DNA of 64,000 nt. Origin: Amaranthus tricolor (Eukaryota > Streptophyta > Magnoliopsida > Caryophyllales > Amaranthaceae). Positions 1-9,400 of the stretch are shown piece after piece. A program made the translations under genes and the position numbers. Below the pieces are notes generated by a model. The model saw only the letters and a program-made list of their open reading frames with translations, was not told the origin of the DNA and did no database searches. The DNA lies in contig NC_080053.1 of NCBI RefSeq assembly GCF_026212465.1, positions 2,286,038 through 2,350,037 on the forward strand. The letters run 5' to 3'. Numbering within the stretch: position 1 is the first letter of the stretch; every line of letters begins with the position of its first letter.

Positions 1-155
1 AACAAAGAAGAATTGAATTTATACCTGTGATTTCCAATCGAAACAAAATACAAACGATACCTGATCCTCTGATTACTCTCCTTCACAGAAAACGCAATGT
101 TACCTATTACCTCGTATCTCCTTGTGTCCCTCCTCAGAACACGGCTCTGATACCA
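1..155 (-). mobile_element. Partial element: 5' leader and primer-binding site, cut by window edge
   Basis: Positions 1-155 match 5750-5904. They are the first bases downstream of a 5' LTR (156-671) of a further element whose body lies to the left of the window. This shows that the tandem array continues beyond the left edge. Confidence 0.85.
144..155 (-). other. Primer-binding site, initiator Met-tRNA type
   Basis: The minus strand reads TGGTATCAGAGC, the standard plant LTR-retrotransposon site complementary to the 3' end of initiator tRNA-Met, where minus-strand DNA synthesis starts. It directly follows the AACT end of the LTR. Confidence 0.9.
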
Positions 156-671
156 AGTTGGAACAAGTTTGCAGCGGAAGATTTGTTTATGACTTCTTTG
201 ATTATTCGATCATCAATCAGACAATCAAATAGTAAAGGTTATCTCGATTAAAATGGGTCGTTTTAGGGCGATTTCTAAGTAATCTTGGGAGACTACTTAT
301 CCTGGAAGAAGACACTGATTCCCCTAAGGAATACAAGGCCTTAATCCTCACAATTCTCACAAAGATCAACGTAATCTTGGAGAAGTATGAATCCGTGAAA
401 GGCTTGAACGCTTTCAAACTCTCAACTGAAAAAGAAGAACAAACAGGAACAAACACTTGTTTTCTGAATGAAACTCTGAATATGAATTATCAAATCTGAA
501 AATAGGAATACATGATATGTTTACAATCTGGTGGAGGGCCTTATTTATAGAATTGGCTTTCTCCTTTTAACGGCTAGAAAACAAGAAAAGGCGCCTAAGT
601 CCTAACGGTTATAACAGAAGACTAATAAAAAACGCGCTAATCTTTCTGTCAGGGTTTGGGAACACCTAACT
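156..671 (-). repeat. LTR 1
   Basis: The right-hand end in element sense abuts the primer-binding site, and the other end follows the polypurine-rich 3' end of pol. Proposed termini are AGTTAGG...CCAACT in element sense, a short imperfect inverted repeat lacking the usual TG...CA. An alternative reading (TGTTCC...TTCCA) would shorten it by a few bases at each side. Because every LTR here is flanked by identical internal sequence, the ends cannot be fixed by comparing copies. It contains a TATA box (541-550). Confidence 0.75.
541..550 (-). promoter_or_regulatory. Putative LTR TATA box (LTR 1)
   Basis: On the minus strand this reads CTATAAATAA, close to the plant TATA consensus, about 120-130 nt into the LTR in element sense. 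The transcript (start of R) would be expected to begin roughly 25-35 nt further, near 505-520. The assignment rests on motif and position only. Confidence 0.6.
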
Positions 672-684
672 GTTCCTTATTTAG

Positions 685-707
685 CTGTTCCTTATCCTTC
701 CTCTTTT
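685..707 (-). other. Candidate polypurine tract (copy 1)
   Basis: In element sense this starts AAAAGAGGAAGGATAAGG, almost entirely purine. It overlaps the pol stop codon (TAA at 694-692) and lies about 14 nt before the proposed 3' LTR start. A second purine-rich word, AAATAAGGAAC, lies closer to the LTR, so the exact plus-strand primer cannot be decided. Confidence 0.5.
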
Positions 708-3700
708 ATATGCAAAGCTATGTATGCTTTTCTCGAGGTTGGACCATGTACATCAATATTAGTCAGTAGCTGTTCCTCAGTTCCTGTTCCTTGTGTATCA
801 ACTCCCTGATCTTGGACTGTTTTGGGTTCAGCACGCTGTTCCTCTGTACTGTTCCCAGTAATACTCTTGTGCTGATCATATGTAGAAGGCGTACTTGTTT
901 CATTCCCTCCTTCTTCAGCTCGAATTGTCCCCAATTCAGACTCAGCATAGTAAGGCTGTAAATCTCCTATGTTGAATATGGGGGAGACTCCATATCGATC
1001 AGGCAGGTCTACTTTGAACGCATTGTCTCCATATTTTTCAGTAATTTGGAATGGTCCATCGGCTCTTGGCATTAATTTTTTCTTCCTCTGTCTTGGGAAC
1101 CGTTCCTTTCTTAGGTGAATCCATACCCAGTCTCCAATTTTGAACTTATGTGGAGCTGACGTGCTTGAGTTAACTTTTTGCTGGTACTTTGCAGTAGCTT
1201 GTTCAATGTGTTTTTGGGTTTGTCTATGGATTGTCATCATGTCCTCAGCATGCTGCTTAGCATCCCCATGTGGTCTGCAATGTGAAGGAAGATCAATTAA
1301 TGAAACAGGTATTATAGGATTCATTCCATACACACATTCAAAAGGTGATATCTTAGTTGCCCAGCTTGGACTCATATTGTAGGCGAACTCTGCATGACAC
1401 AGCTTCTGGTCCCAATCTCTTAGATTTTTCTTTACCAAAGTTCTAAGGATTGACCCTAATGTTTTGTTGGTAACCTCTGTCTGCCCGTCAGTTTGTGGGT
1501 GATGAGAGGTGCTGTACAGAAGCTTAGTGTTGAGCAGTCTCCAAAGGGTGCTCCAGAAAGAGCTTAAAAACTTGCTATCCCTGTCTGATACTATAGTTCT
1601 AGGGACCCCATGCAGCCGTACAATTTCTGCAAAGTAAAGCTTGGCTATTTGATTAGCATCATTCACCTTATTACATGCTATGAAATGGCTCATTTTGGAG
1701 AACCTGTCTACCACAACCATGACTGCATCTTTGCCCCTCTGTGTTTTAGGTAGGGCAACTATAAAGTCCATACTCACATGTTCCCATGGTCTTTGTGCAA
1801 TGGGTAGGGGTTTGTATTCCCCTCTATGGAATGTTATTTTTGCCTTGATACAAGGCTCACACCTCAAAATAATCTTGCCTACTGTTCCCAACATCTTTGG
1901 CCAATAAAAGTGTTTGGCTAACATATCCAAGGTTTTCTGTATACCAAAGTGTCCTGCTAAGCTTCCCTCATGTATCTCTCTTACTAAGGCTGTTCTTAAA
2001 GATGTTCTAGGAATACACAGCCTGTTCCCTTTGAAAAGAAACCCCTGTTGGATACTAAATGGGCCTTGTGGTTGTTGGCTGCACTGCTGGTAAAGAGTAC
2101 TGAAGTCTGGATCAGTTTTGTACTGTTCCTTAATCATCTCAAAACCTAATACTTTGGCATCCAAGATAGCTAGTAAATGTGCTCTCCTACTTAGAGCATC
2201 TGCCACAATGTTAGTTTTCCCAGCCTTATACTTAGCAACAAAGTTAAAGCTTTGCATAAATTCAACCCATCTAGCATGTTTGGTACTAAGTTTGTTTTGC
2301 CCACTGATATGTTTGAGGGACTCATGGTCAGAATGCAAAACAAAGGGCTGTCCCTTAAGGTAATGGGACCAGTGTTCTAGGGCTCTAACCATAGCATAGA
2401 ATTCCTTATCATAGGCTGAATAATTCATCCTGCTCTTATTTAACTTTTCACTAAAGTATGCTACAGGTCTACCTTCTTGAATTAAAACAGCTCCAATCCC
2501 TGTGTTGCTGGCATCACATTCTACCTCAAATGGTTTACTAAAGTCTGGTAATCTCAGAATAGGAGGGTTACACATGGCTTTCTTAATTTTCTCAAAAGCT
2601 AATTGTGCCTCTGTGGTCCACTTGAAGGTGTTCCCTTTTGTGCAGTCTGTGATAGGTGTCATAATGGTGCTGAAACCTTTAATGAACCTCCTGTAAAAAG
2701 AGGCTAGGCCATGAAAAGATCTTACCTGAGTGATACTAGTGGGTACTGGCCAAGTCTTAATGGCTTCTATCTTTGAGGGGTCTACCTGCACTCCCTGTCT
2801 TCCTACTATAAATCCTAAGAAATAAACCTCAGTTAGCAAGAAGGAACACTTCTCTAGTTTCCCAAATAGTCTCTGTTCCCTAAGAGTCTGGAATAGCTGC
2901 TTCAAATGGTCCAGGTGTTCCTCTACACTTCTGCTGTACACTAGTATGTCATCAAGGTATACCACAATAAACCTTCCTAAAAATGGTCTTAGGACCTCAT
3001 TCATTAATCTCATGAAGGTACTAGGGGCTCCAGTTAGACCAAATGGCATAACCATCCATTCATACAAGCCATATTTGGTTTTGAAGGCTGTCTTCCATTC
3101 ATCCCCCTCTCTCATTCTAATTTGATGATACCCGCTTCTCAAGTCTATCTTACTAAACCATTGAGATCCTGATAATTCATCCAACATGTCATCTATTCGA
3201 GGAATGGGAAACCTATATTTGATAGTAATGTTGTTCATGCTCCTGCTATCAACACACATACGCCATGTTCCATCCTTTTTAGGAACAAGCAAGGTGGGAA
3301 CAGCACATGGACTCATACTCTCTCTGACATACCCTCTGTCCATAAGCTCCTGTATTTGTCTTTGCAACTCCTTGGTTTCCTCAGGGCTAGTTCTATATGC
3401 AGGCTTATTGGGCAGTGCTGTTCCTGGCATAAGATCTATTTGATGCTCAATACCCCTTAATGGAGGTAACCCTACTGGTAATTCTACAGGAAATATATCA
3501 GCAAATTGATCCAACAAATTAGCAATCCTGGGGTCTGGTTGATTACTCTCTGGTGTTACTTCCTTACTGAACAAAAGAAAGGCTAGTCCCTCCCTCCTGA
3601 TCTCCTTAATGCTCACCTTTCTATTTATTAAAGATACATTACCTATAGGTCTCTGTGGAAATGAAGTGCCTACTGCCTTTTGTGAAGGTAAGGTAAAGTC

Positions 3701-5389
3701 ACTGCCTACTAACTGCTGTGGAGGCAAAGTCTTGTGGGGTGGCAAGGGCATAAGGTCCTTAATCTTTCCCTCATGTTTCAAGGTATAAACATTAGTATAG
3801 CCATCATGCAAGGTCCTTCTGTCATGCTGCCAGGGCCTACCTAAGAGCACATGACAGGCAGTCATGTCTAACACATCACAGAGCACTTTGTCTTTGAATG
3901 ATCCTATAGCAAACTGAATCAAACACCTCTTCTTAACAAAACCACTTGCTTTGCTATCCAACCATTTCAGCTTATAGGGATGTGGGTGTGGTTTAGTCTC
4001 TAAGTCCAAGGTCTGAACTGAATCCTTGCTGACACAGTTAGTTTCACTTCCCCCATCTATGATTAGGTCACACACTTTGTTCTTAATCTTGCATTTGGTT
4101 TGGAAGATGTTTTCTCTTTGATCATTTGGTTTGGTCTTTGGGGTAGCATGAAAGTTCCTCCTAATCAACAAATTTTGCAAATCAGGCTCAGGATACACTT
4201 CCTCTCTATCCCCTTCTTCCTCACTATCTTTTGTTCCCTCAAAAGTTTCCAGGACTCCCTCATCATTAACACAGTAAGTACCATCAGGGTCCTTCTCAGA
4301 TGTTGAAGGCCAAACTAACTCCTCCCTACCATTCCTGCTAACCATCATGGCCCTAGGTCTTCCTATGTATTCTTGCACAGTGAAGGCTCTAGCATTTGGG
4401 CACTCACTCTTAATGTGACCATGTCCATGACATTTAAAACAAACAACTCCCTTCAAGTCCCTGGGATTCTTATCCTTAGTGATATTGGTCAAGGGTGGAA
4501 CCCTATCTGGTGCATTGGTCTGAGTCACAGTGGGTGTTGGTGTAACAACATTCTTTGGGTTATAACTCCTCACTGGTCTATTGTAGGTGCTGCCCATGCT
4601 TGATTTCTTCTTAGAATATTTTTCTAAGGTGAGGGCATTACTACAAGCCAAGCTAAAGGTAAGATTTGGGGTCAACTCCAATTTTTTTCTTAGATCTTCC
4701 CTCAGTCCCCCTATGAATTTCCCAACCTTCATTTCCTCAGTTTCATTGGTGTCACAAACAACAGACAACCGTTCCCATTCTTGAATATAATCTGCCACAG
4801 TCCTATGGTCTTGTCTTAATGTTCCCCATTTCATGTACAACTGCTGTCTATAATTGCGTGGGACATATTTCCTTCTTAAATGCTTTCTCAATTTTTCCCA
4901 AGTATTGATTCTCTCTCTATCCTCCCTCCTTCTTTGCTTTTGCACTCCTTCCAGCCATATTGCAGCAAGCTTGGTCAGTTTGATCTTAGCTAGCTTAAAC
5001 TGCTGTTCAGGTGTGGTTTCCCTAAAGTCAAAATATCTTTCCAAATTGGCTTCCCAATCCAGATACATCTCAGGGTCTGGAGACTGTCCATCAAAACTAG
5101 GTAAATCAATTTTCAAGGTTTTATCCTCATTGTTCCTCTTGTTTTGAAGAGGCTGCTGTGGTCTTTCCCCCTGGTTCCCCATGTTATTGGCTACAGTCAA
5201 GGCTAACTGCTGGACTATATTGGTAAGGGTCTCTAATCTTTCATCCATGTCCATATTACCCAAGAAATTCACAAACAACACAATGTTATAGTCGTTAACA
5301 ATCAAGACCTGCAAAACGATCTTCACAACAATTTTTCCAAAAACCAAAACAAACACACAACTCAAATATTCACCAGCCCAATCTTGCAA
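692..5389 (-). CDS. gag-pol: Gag-Pol polyprotein, Ty3/gypsy (CRM-like chromovirus), copy 1
   Basis: A single 1565-codon frame encodes the structural and enzymatic proteins for retrotransposition. In order it shows: a gag core (about 90-300); a CCHC zinc knuckle (317-330, CFKC...H...C); an aspartic protease with a DGG site (445-447); reverse transcriptase (about 665-870, YLDD at 811-814); RNase H (about 953-1075, Asp959 and Asp1064); an integrase HHCC finger (His1140, His1147, Cys1177, Cys1180); a DD35E core (Asp1208, Asp1269, Glu1305); and a GPF module (1445-1447). I see no clear chromodomain. Motif wording in RT and integrase resembles the CRM clade, but this is from memory of the family and not a search. 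Met46 (codon 5254-5252) is the more likely start, because residues 1-45 are hydrophobic and unlike gag. Fused gag-pol in one frame is usual in this group. Confidence 0.93.
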   Translation of the reverse strand: MQDWAGEYLSCVFVLVFGKIVVKIVLQVLIVNDYNIVLFVNFLGNMDMDERLETLTNIVQQLALTVANNMGNQGERPQQPLQNKRNNEDKTLKIDLPSFDGQSPDPEMYLDWEANLERYFDFRETTPEQQFKLAKIKLTKLAAIWLEGVQKQRRREDRERINTWEKLRKHLRRKYVPRNYRQQLYMKWGTLRQDHRTVADYIQEWERLSVVCDTNETEEMKVGKFIGGLREDLRKKLELTPNLTFSLACSNALTLEKYSKKKSSMGSTYNRPVRSYNPKNVVTPTPTVTQTNAPDRVPPLTNITKDKNPRDLKGVVCFKCHGHGHIKSECPNARAFTVQEYIGRPRAMMVSRNGREELVWPSTSEKDPDGTYCVNDEGVLETFEGTKDSEEEGDREEVYPEPDLQNLLIRRNFHATPKTKPNDQRENIFQTKCKIKNKVCDLIIDGGSETNCVSKDSVQTLDLETKPHPHPYKLKWLDSKASGFVKKRCLIQFAIGSFKDKVLCDVLDMTACHVLLGRPWQHDRRTLHDGYTNVYTLKHEGKIKDLMPLPPHKTLPPQQLVGSDFTLPSQKAVGTSFPQRPIGNVSLINRKVSIKEIRREGLAFLLFSKEVTPESNQPDPRIANLLDQFADIFPVELPVGLPPLRGIEHQIDLMPGTALPNKPAYRTSPEETKELQRQIQELMDRGYVRESMSPCAVPTLLVPKKDGTWRMCVDSRSMNNITIKYRFPIPRIDDMLDELSGSQWFSKIDLRSGYHQIRMREGDEWKTAFKTKYGLYEWMVMPFGLTGAPSTFMRLMNEVLRPFLGRFIVVYLDDILVYSRSVEEHLDHLKQLFQTLREQRLFGKLEKCSFLLTEVYFLGFIVGRQGVQVDPSKIEAIKTWPVPTSITQVRSFHGLASFYRRFIKGFSTIMTPITDCTKGNTFKWTTEAQLAFEKIKKAMCNPPILRLPDFSKPFEVECDASNTGIGAVLIQEGRPVAYFSEKLNKSRMNYSAYDKEFYAMVRALEHWSHYLKGQPFVLHSDHESLKHISGQNKLSTKHARWVEFMQSFNFVAKYKAGKTNIVADALSRRAHLLAILDAKVLGFEMIKEQYKTDPDFSTLYQQCSQQPQGPFSIQQGFLFKGNRLCIPRTSLRTALVREIHEGSLAGHFGIQKTLDMLAKHFYWPKMLGTVGKIILRCEPCIKAKITFHRGEYKPLPIAQRPWEHVSMDFIVALPKTQRGKDAVMVVVDRFSKMSHFIACNKVNDANQIAKLYFAEIVRLHGVPRTIVSDRDSKFLSSFWSTLWRLLNTKLLYSTSHHPQTDGQTEVTNKTLGSILRTLVKKNLRDWDQKLCHAEFAYNMSPSWATKISPFECVYGMNPIIPVSLIDLPSHCRPHGDAKQHAEDMMTIHRQTQKHIEQATAKYQQKVNSSTSAPHKFKIGDWVWIHLRKERFPRQRKKKLMPRADGPFQITEKYGDNAFKVDLPDRYGVSPIFNIGDLQPYYAESELGTIRAEEGGNETSTPSTYDQHKSITGNSTEEQRAEPKTVQDQGVDTQGTGTEEQLLTNIDVHGPTSRKAYIALHIKEEG

Positions 5390-5892
5390 GAAATTTTCTC
5401 AGCAACAAATTTCCAAAAACCACAAGGGATGCACTGATGTATAAACCCTAATTTCACAAAACAATTTTCAAAAATCCGATTATCAAAACCAACAATTTTA
5501 GAAGATAACGCAATGTATCCAATTTTGTAAGTGAAGGCGATTAACTTCTCATCAAAGAACACAATTAAAACAATCAAGAATTGACTTATACTAACCAATT
5601 TATACGAAAACTCAAAAAATTCGATTATCAAACACCAAATTGATACGCATGCAATGACAATAAACTCAGATTTCAGAAATCTTTTTTCACGGTCAATGGT
5701 GTAATATGATTCAATTTGAACTCTACAAATCTTAATCACAGAAATTAATAACAAAGAAGAATTGAATTTATACCTGTGATTTCCAATCGAAACAAAATAC
5801 AAACGATACCTGATCCTCTGATTACTCTCCTTCACAGAAAACGCAATGTTACCTATTACCTCGTATCTCCTTGTGTCCCTCCTCAGAACACG
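5390..5892 (-). other. 5' leader of copy 1 between primer-binding site and gag
   Basis: This A/T-rich stretch has no recognisable domain. If gag starts at Met46, the leader is about 640 nt, long for the group, and would be expected to hold packaging and dimerisation signals, which I cannot identify. A 157-codon sense-strand ORF (5835-5362) starts 58 nt after the primer-binding site and overlaps the longest gag-pol frame by 28 nt in a different frame. Its product is hydrophobic and matches nothing I know, so I do not call it a gene. Confidence 0.6.
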
Positions 5893-5904
5893 GCTCTGAT
5901 ACCA
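5893..5904 (-). other. Primer-binding site, initiator Met-tRNA type (copy 1)
   Basis: Same TGGTATCAGAGC on the minus strand immediately downstream of LTR 2 in element sense. Confidence 0.9.
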
Positions 5905-6420
5905 AGTTGGAACAAGTTTGCAGCGGAAGATTTGTTTATGACTTCTTTGATTATTCGATCATCAATCAGACAATCAAATAGTAAAGGTTATCTCGATTAA
6001 AATGGGTCGTTTTAGGGCGATTTCTAAGTAATCTTGGGAGACTACTTATCCTGGAAGAAGACACTGATTCCCCTAAGGAATACAAGGCCTTAATCCTCAC
6101 AATTCTCACAAAGATCAACGTAATCTTGGAGAAGTATGAATCCGTGAAAGGCTTGAACGCTTTCAAACTCTCAACTGAAAAAGAAGAACAAACAGGAACA
6201 AACACTTGTTTTCTGAATGAAACTCTGAATATGAATTATCAAATCTGAAAATAGGAATACATGATATGTTTACAATCTGGTGGAGGGCCTTATTTATAGA
6301 ATTGGCTTTCTCCTTTTAACGGCTAGAAAACAAGAAAAGGCGCCTAAGTCCTAACGGTTATAACAGAAGACTAATAAAAAACGCGCTAATCTTTCTGTCA
6401 GGGTTTGGGAACACCTAACT
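5905..6420 (-). repeat. LTR 2, shared by copies 1 and 2
   Basis: This is the second occurrence of the LTR at +5749. I saw no difference from LTR 1 by eye. It serves as 5' LTR of copy 1 and 3' LTR of copy 2. No target-site duplication can be present at an internal LTR of this kind, and none is seen. End positions carry the same few-base uncertainty as LTR 1. Confidence 0.75.
6290..6299 (-). promoter_or_regulatory. Putative LTR TATA box (LTR 2)
   Basis: Identical CTATAAATAA on the minus strand, placed to drive the full-length transcript of copy 1. Confidence 0.6.
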
Positions 6421-6433
6421 GTTCCTTATTTAG

Positions 6434-6456
6434 CTGTTCCTTATCCTTCCTCTTTT
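6434..6456 (-). other. Candidate polypurine tract (copy 2)
   Basis: Same purine-rich tract overlapping the pol stop codon and preceding the 3' LTR of copy 2. Confidence 0.5.
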
Positions 6457-9400
6457 ATATGCAAAGCTATGTATGCTTTTCTCGAGGTTGGACCATGTAC
6501 ATCAATATTAGTCAGTAGCTGTTCCTCAGTTCCTGTTCCTTGTGTATCAACTCCCTGATCTTGGACTGTTTTGGGTTCAGCACGCTGTTCCTCTGTACTG
6601 TTCCCAGTAATACTCTTGTGCTGATCATATGTAGAAGGCGTACTTGTTTCATTCCCTCCTTCTTCAGCTCGAATTGTCCCCAATTCAGACTCAGCATAGT
6701 AAGGCTGTAAATCTCCTATGTTGAATATGGGGGAGACTCCATATCGATCAGGCAGGTCTACTTTGAACGCATTGTCTCCATATTTTTCAGTAATTTGGAA
6801 TGGTCCATCGGCTCTTGGCATTAATTTGTTCTTCCTCTGTCTTGGGAACCGTTCCTTTCTTAGGTGAATCCATACCCAGTCTCCAATTTTGAACTTATGT
6901 GGAGCTGACGTGCTTGAGTTAACTTTTTGCTGGTACTTTGCAGTAGCTTGTTCAATGTGTTTTTGGGTTTGTCTATGGATTGTCATCATGTCCTCAGCAT
7001 GCTGCTTAGCATCCCCATGTGGTCTGCAATGTGAAGGAAGATCAATTAATGAAACAGGTATTATAGGATTCATTCCATACACACATTCAAAAGGTGATAT
7101 CTTAGTTGCCCAGCTTGGACTCATATTGTAGGCGAACTCTGCATGACACAGCTTCTGGTCCCAATCTCTTAGATTTTTCTTTACCAAAGTTCTAAGGATT
7201 GACCCTAATGTTTTGTTGGTAACCTCTGTCTGCCCGTCAGTTTGTGGGTGATGAGAGGTGCTGTACAGAAGCTTAGTGTTGAGCAGTCTCCAAAGGGTGC
7301 TCCAGAAAGAGCTTAAAAACTTGCTATCCCTGTCTGATACTATAGTTCTAGGGACCCCATGCAGCCGTACAATTTCTGCAAAGTAAAGCTTGGCTATTTG
7401 ATTAGCATCATTCACCTTATTACATGCTATGAAATGGCTCATTTTGGAGAACCTGTCTACCACAACCATGACTGCATCTTTGCCCCTCTGTGTTTTAGGT
7501 AGGGCAACTATAAAGTCCATACTCACATGTTCCCATGGTCTTTGTGCAATGGGTAGGGGTTTGTATTCCCCTCTATGGAATGTTATTTTTGCCTTGATAC
7601 AAGGCTCACACCTCAAAATAATCTTGCCTACTGTTCCCAACATCTTTGGCCAATAAAAGTGTTTGGCTAACATATCCAAGGTTTTCTGTATACCAAAGTG
7701 TCCTGCTAAGCTTCCCTCATGTATCTCTCTTACTAAGGCTGTTCTTAAAGATGTTCTAGGAATACACAGCCTGTTCCCTTTGAAAAGAAACCCCTGTTGG
7801 ATACTAAATGGGCCTTGTGGTTGTTGGCTGCACTGCTGGTAAAGAGTACTGAAGTCTGGATCAGTTTTGTACTGTTCCTTAATCATCTCAAAACCTAATA
7901 CTTTGGCATCCAAGATAGCTAGTAAATGTGCTCTCCTACTTAGAGCATCTGCCACAATGTTAGTTTTCCCAGCCTTATACTTAGCAACAAAGTTAAAGCT
8001 TTGCATAAATTCAACCCATCTAGCATGTTTGGTACTAAGTTTGTTTTGCCCACTGATATGTTTGAGGGACTCATGGTCAGAATGCAAAACAAAGGGCTGT
8101 CCCTTAAGGTAATGGGACCAGTGTTCTAGGGCTCTAACCATAGCATAGAATTCCTTATCATAGGCTGAATAATTCATCCTGCTCTTATTTAACTTTTCAC
8201 TAAAGTATGCTACAGGTCTACCTTCTTGAATTAAAACAGCTCCAATCCCTGTGTTGCTGGCATCACATTCTACCTCAAATGGTTTACTAAAGTCTGGTAA
8301 TCTCAGAATAGGAGGGTTACACATGGCTTTCTTAATTTTCTCAAAAGCTAATTGTGCCTCTGTGGTCCACTTGAAGGTGTTCCCTTTTGTGCAGTCTGTG
8401 ATAGGTGTCATAATGGTGCTGAAACCTTTAATGAACCTCCTGTAAAAAGAGGCTAGGCCATGAAAAGATCTTACCTGAGTGATACTAGTGGGTACTGGCC
8501 AAGTCTTAATGGCTTCTATCTTTGAGGGGTCTACCTGCACTCCCTGTCTTCCTACTATAAATCCTAAGAAATAAACCTCAGTTAGCAAGAAGGAACACTT
8601 CTCTAGTTTCCCAAATAGTCTCTGTTCCCTAAGAGTCTGGAATAGCTGCTTCAAATGGTCCAGGTGTTCCTCTACACTTCTGCTGTACACTAGTATGTCA
8701 TCAAGGTATACCACAATAAAACTTCCTAAAAATGGTCTTAGGACCTCATTCATTAATCTCATGAAGGTACTAGGGGCTCCAGTTAGACCAAATGGCATAA
8801 CCATCCATTCATACAAGCCATATTTGGTTTTGAAGGCTGTCTTCCATTCATCCCCCTCTCTCATTCTAATTTGATGATACCCGCTTCTCAAGTCTATCTT
8901 ACTAAACCATTGAGATCCTGATAATTCATCCAACATGTCATCTATTCGAGGAATGGGAAACCTATATTTGATAGTAATGTTGTTCATGCTCCTGCTATCA
9001 ACACACATACGCCATGTTCCATCCTTTTTAGGAACAAGCAAGGTGGGAACAGCACATGGACTCATACTCTCTCTGACATACCCTCTGTCCATAAGCTCCT
9101 GTATTTGTCTTTGCAACTCCTTGGTTTCCTCAGGGCTAGTTCTATATGCAGGCTTATTGGGCAGTGCTGTTCCTGGCATAAGATCTATTTGATGCTCAAT
9201 ACCCCTTAATGGAGGTAACCCTACTGGTAATTCTACAGGAAATATATCAGCAAATTGATCCAACAAATTAGCAATCCTGGGGTCTGGTTGATTACTCTCT
9301 GGTGTTACTTCCTTACTGAACAAAAGAAAGGCTAGTCCCTCCCTCCTGATCTCCTTAATGCTCACCTTTCTATTTATTAAAGATACATTACCTATAGGTC

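Larger units (their letters stand above)
156..6420 (-). mobile_element. Complete Ty3/gypsy element, copy 1
   Basis: On the minus strand the element runs from the 5' LTR (6420-5905) through the primer-binding site (5904-5893), a long leader, one gag-pol frame (5389-692) and a polypurine tract near 707-685 to the 3' LTR (671-156). Total length is about 6.27 kb. It shares its 5' LTR with copy 2. The coding frame is open throughout, so the copy looks structurally autonomous. Its private difference is at 1079 (T, where copies 2 and 3 have G), giving Lys instead of Asn at residue 1437. Confidence 0.9.

Noticed and set aside
445..451. Protease DGG instead of DSG/DTG as a sign of inactivation
   Set aside because: A DGG-type site occurs commonly in plant Ty3/gypsy proteases, and the rest of the frame is intact, so I do not treat it as a defect. 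(It concerns polyprotein residues 445-447 of each copy.)
217..456. 79-codon minus-strand ORF within the LTR (repeated at 5966, 11715 and 17464)
   Set aside because: It lies inside the LTR, has no known domain, and its repetition only reflects copy identity.
763..948. 61-codon minus-strand ORF in another frame at the pol 3' end
   Set aside because: It overlaps the pol C-terminus in another phase, is short, and has no recognisable product. I saw no sign of an accessory gene such as an envelope.
1140..5147. Plus-strand ORFs of 64-97 codons across the gag-pol region (and copies at +5749 and +11498)
   Set aside because: They are antisense shadows of the long gag-pol frame, with no domain similarity.
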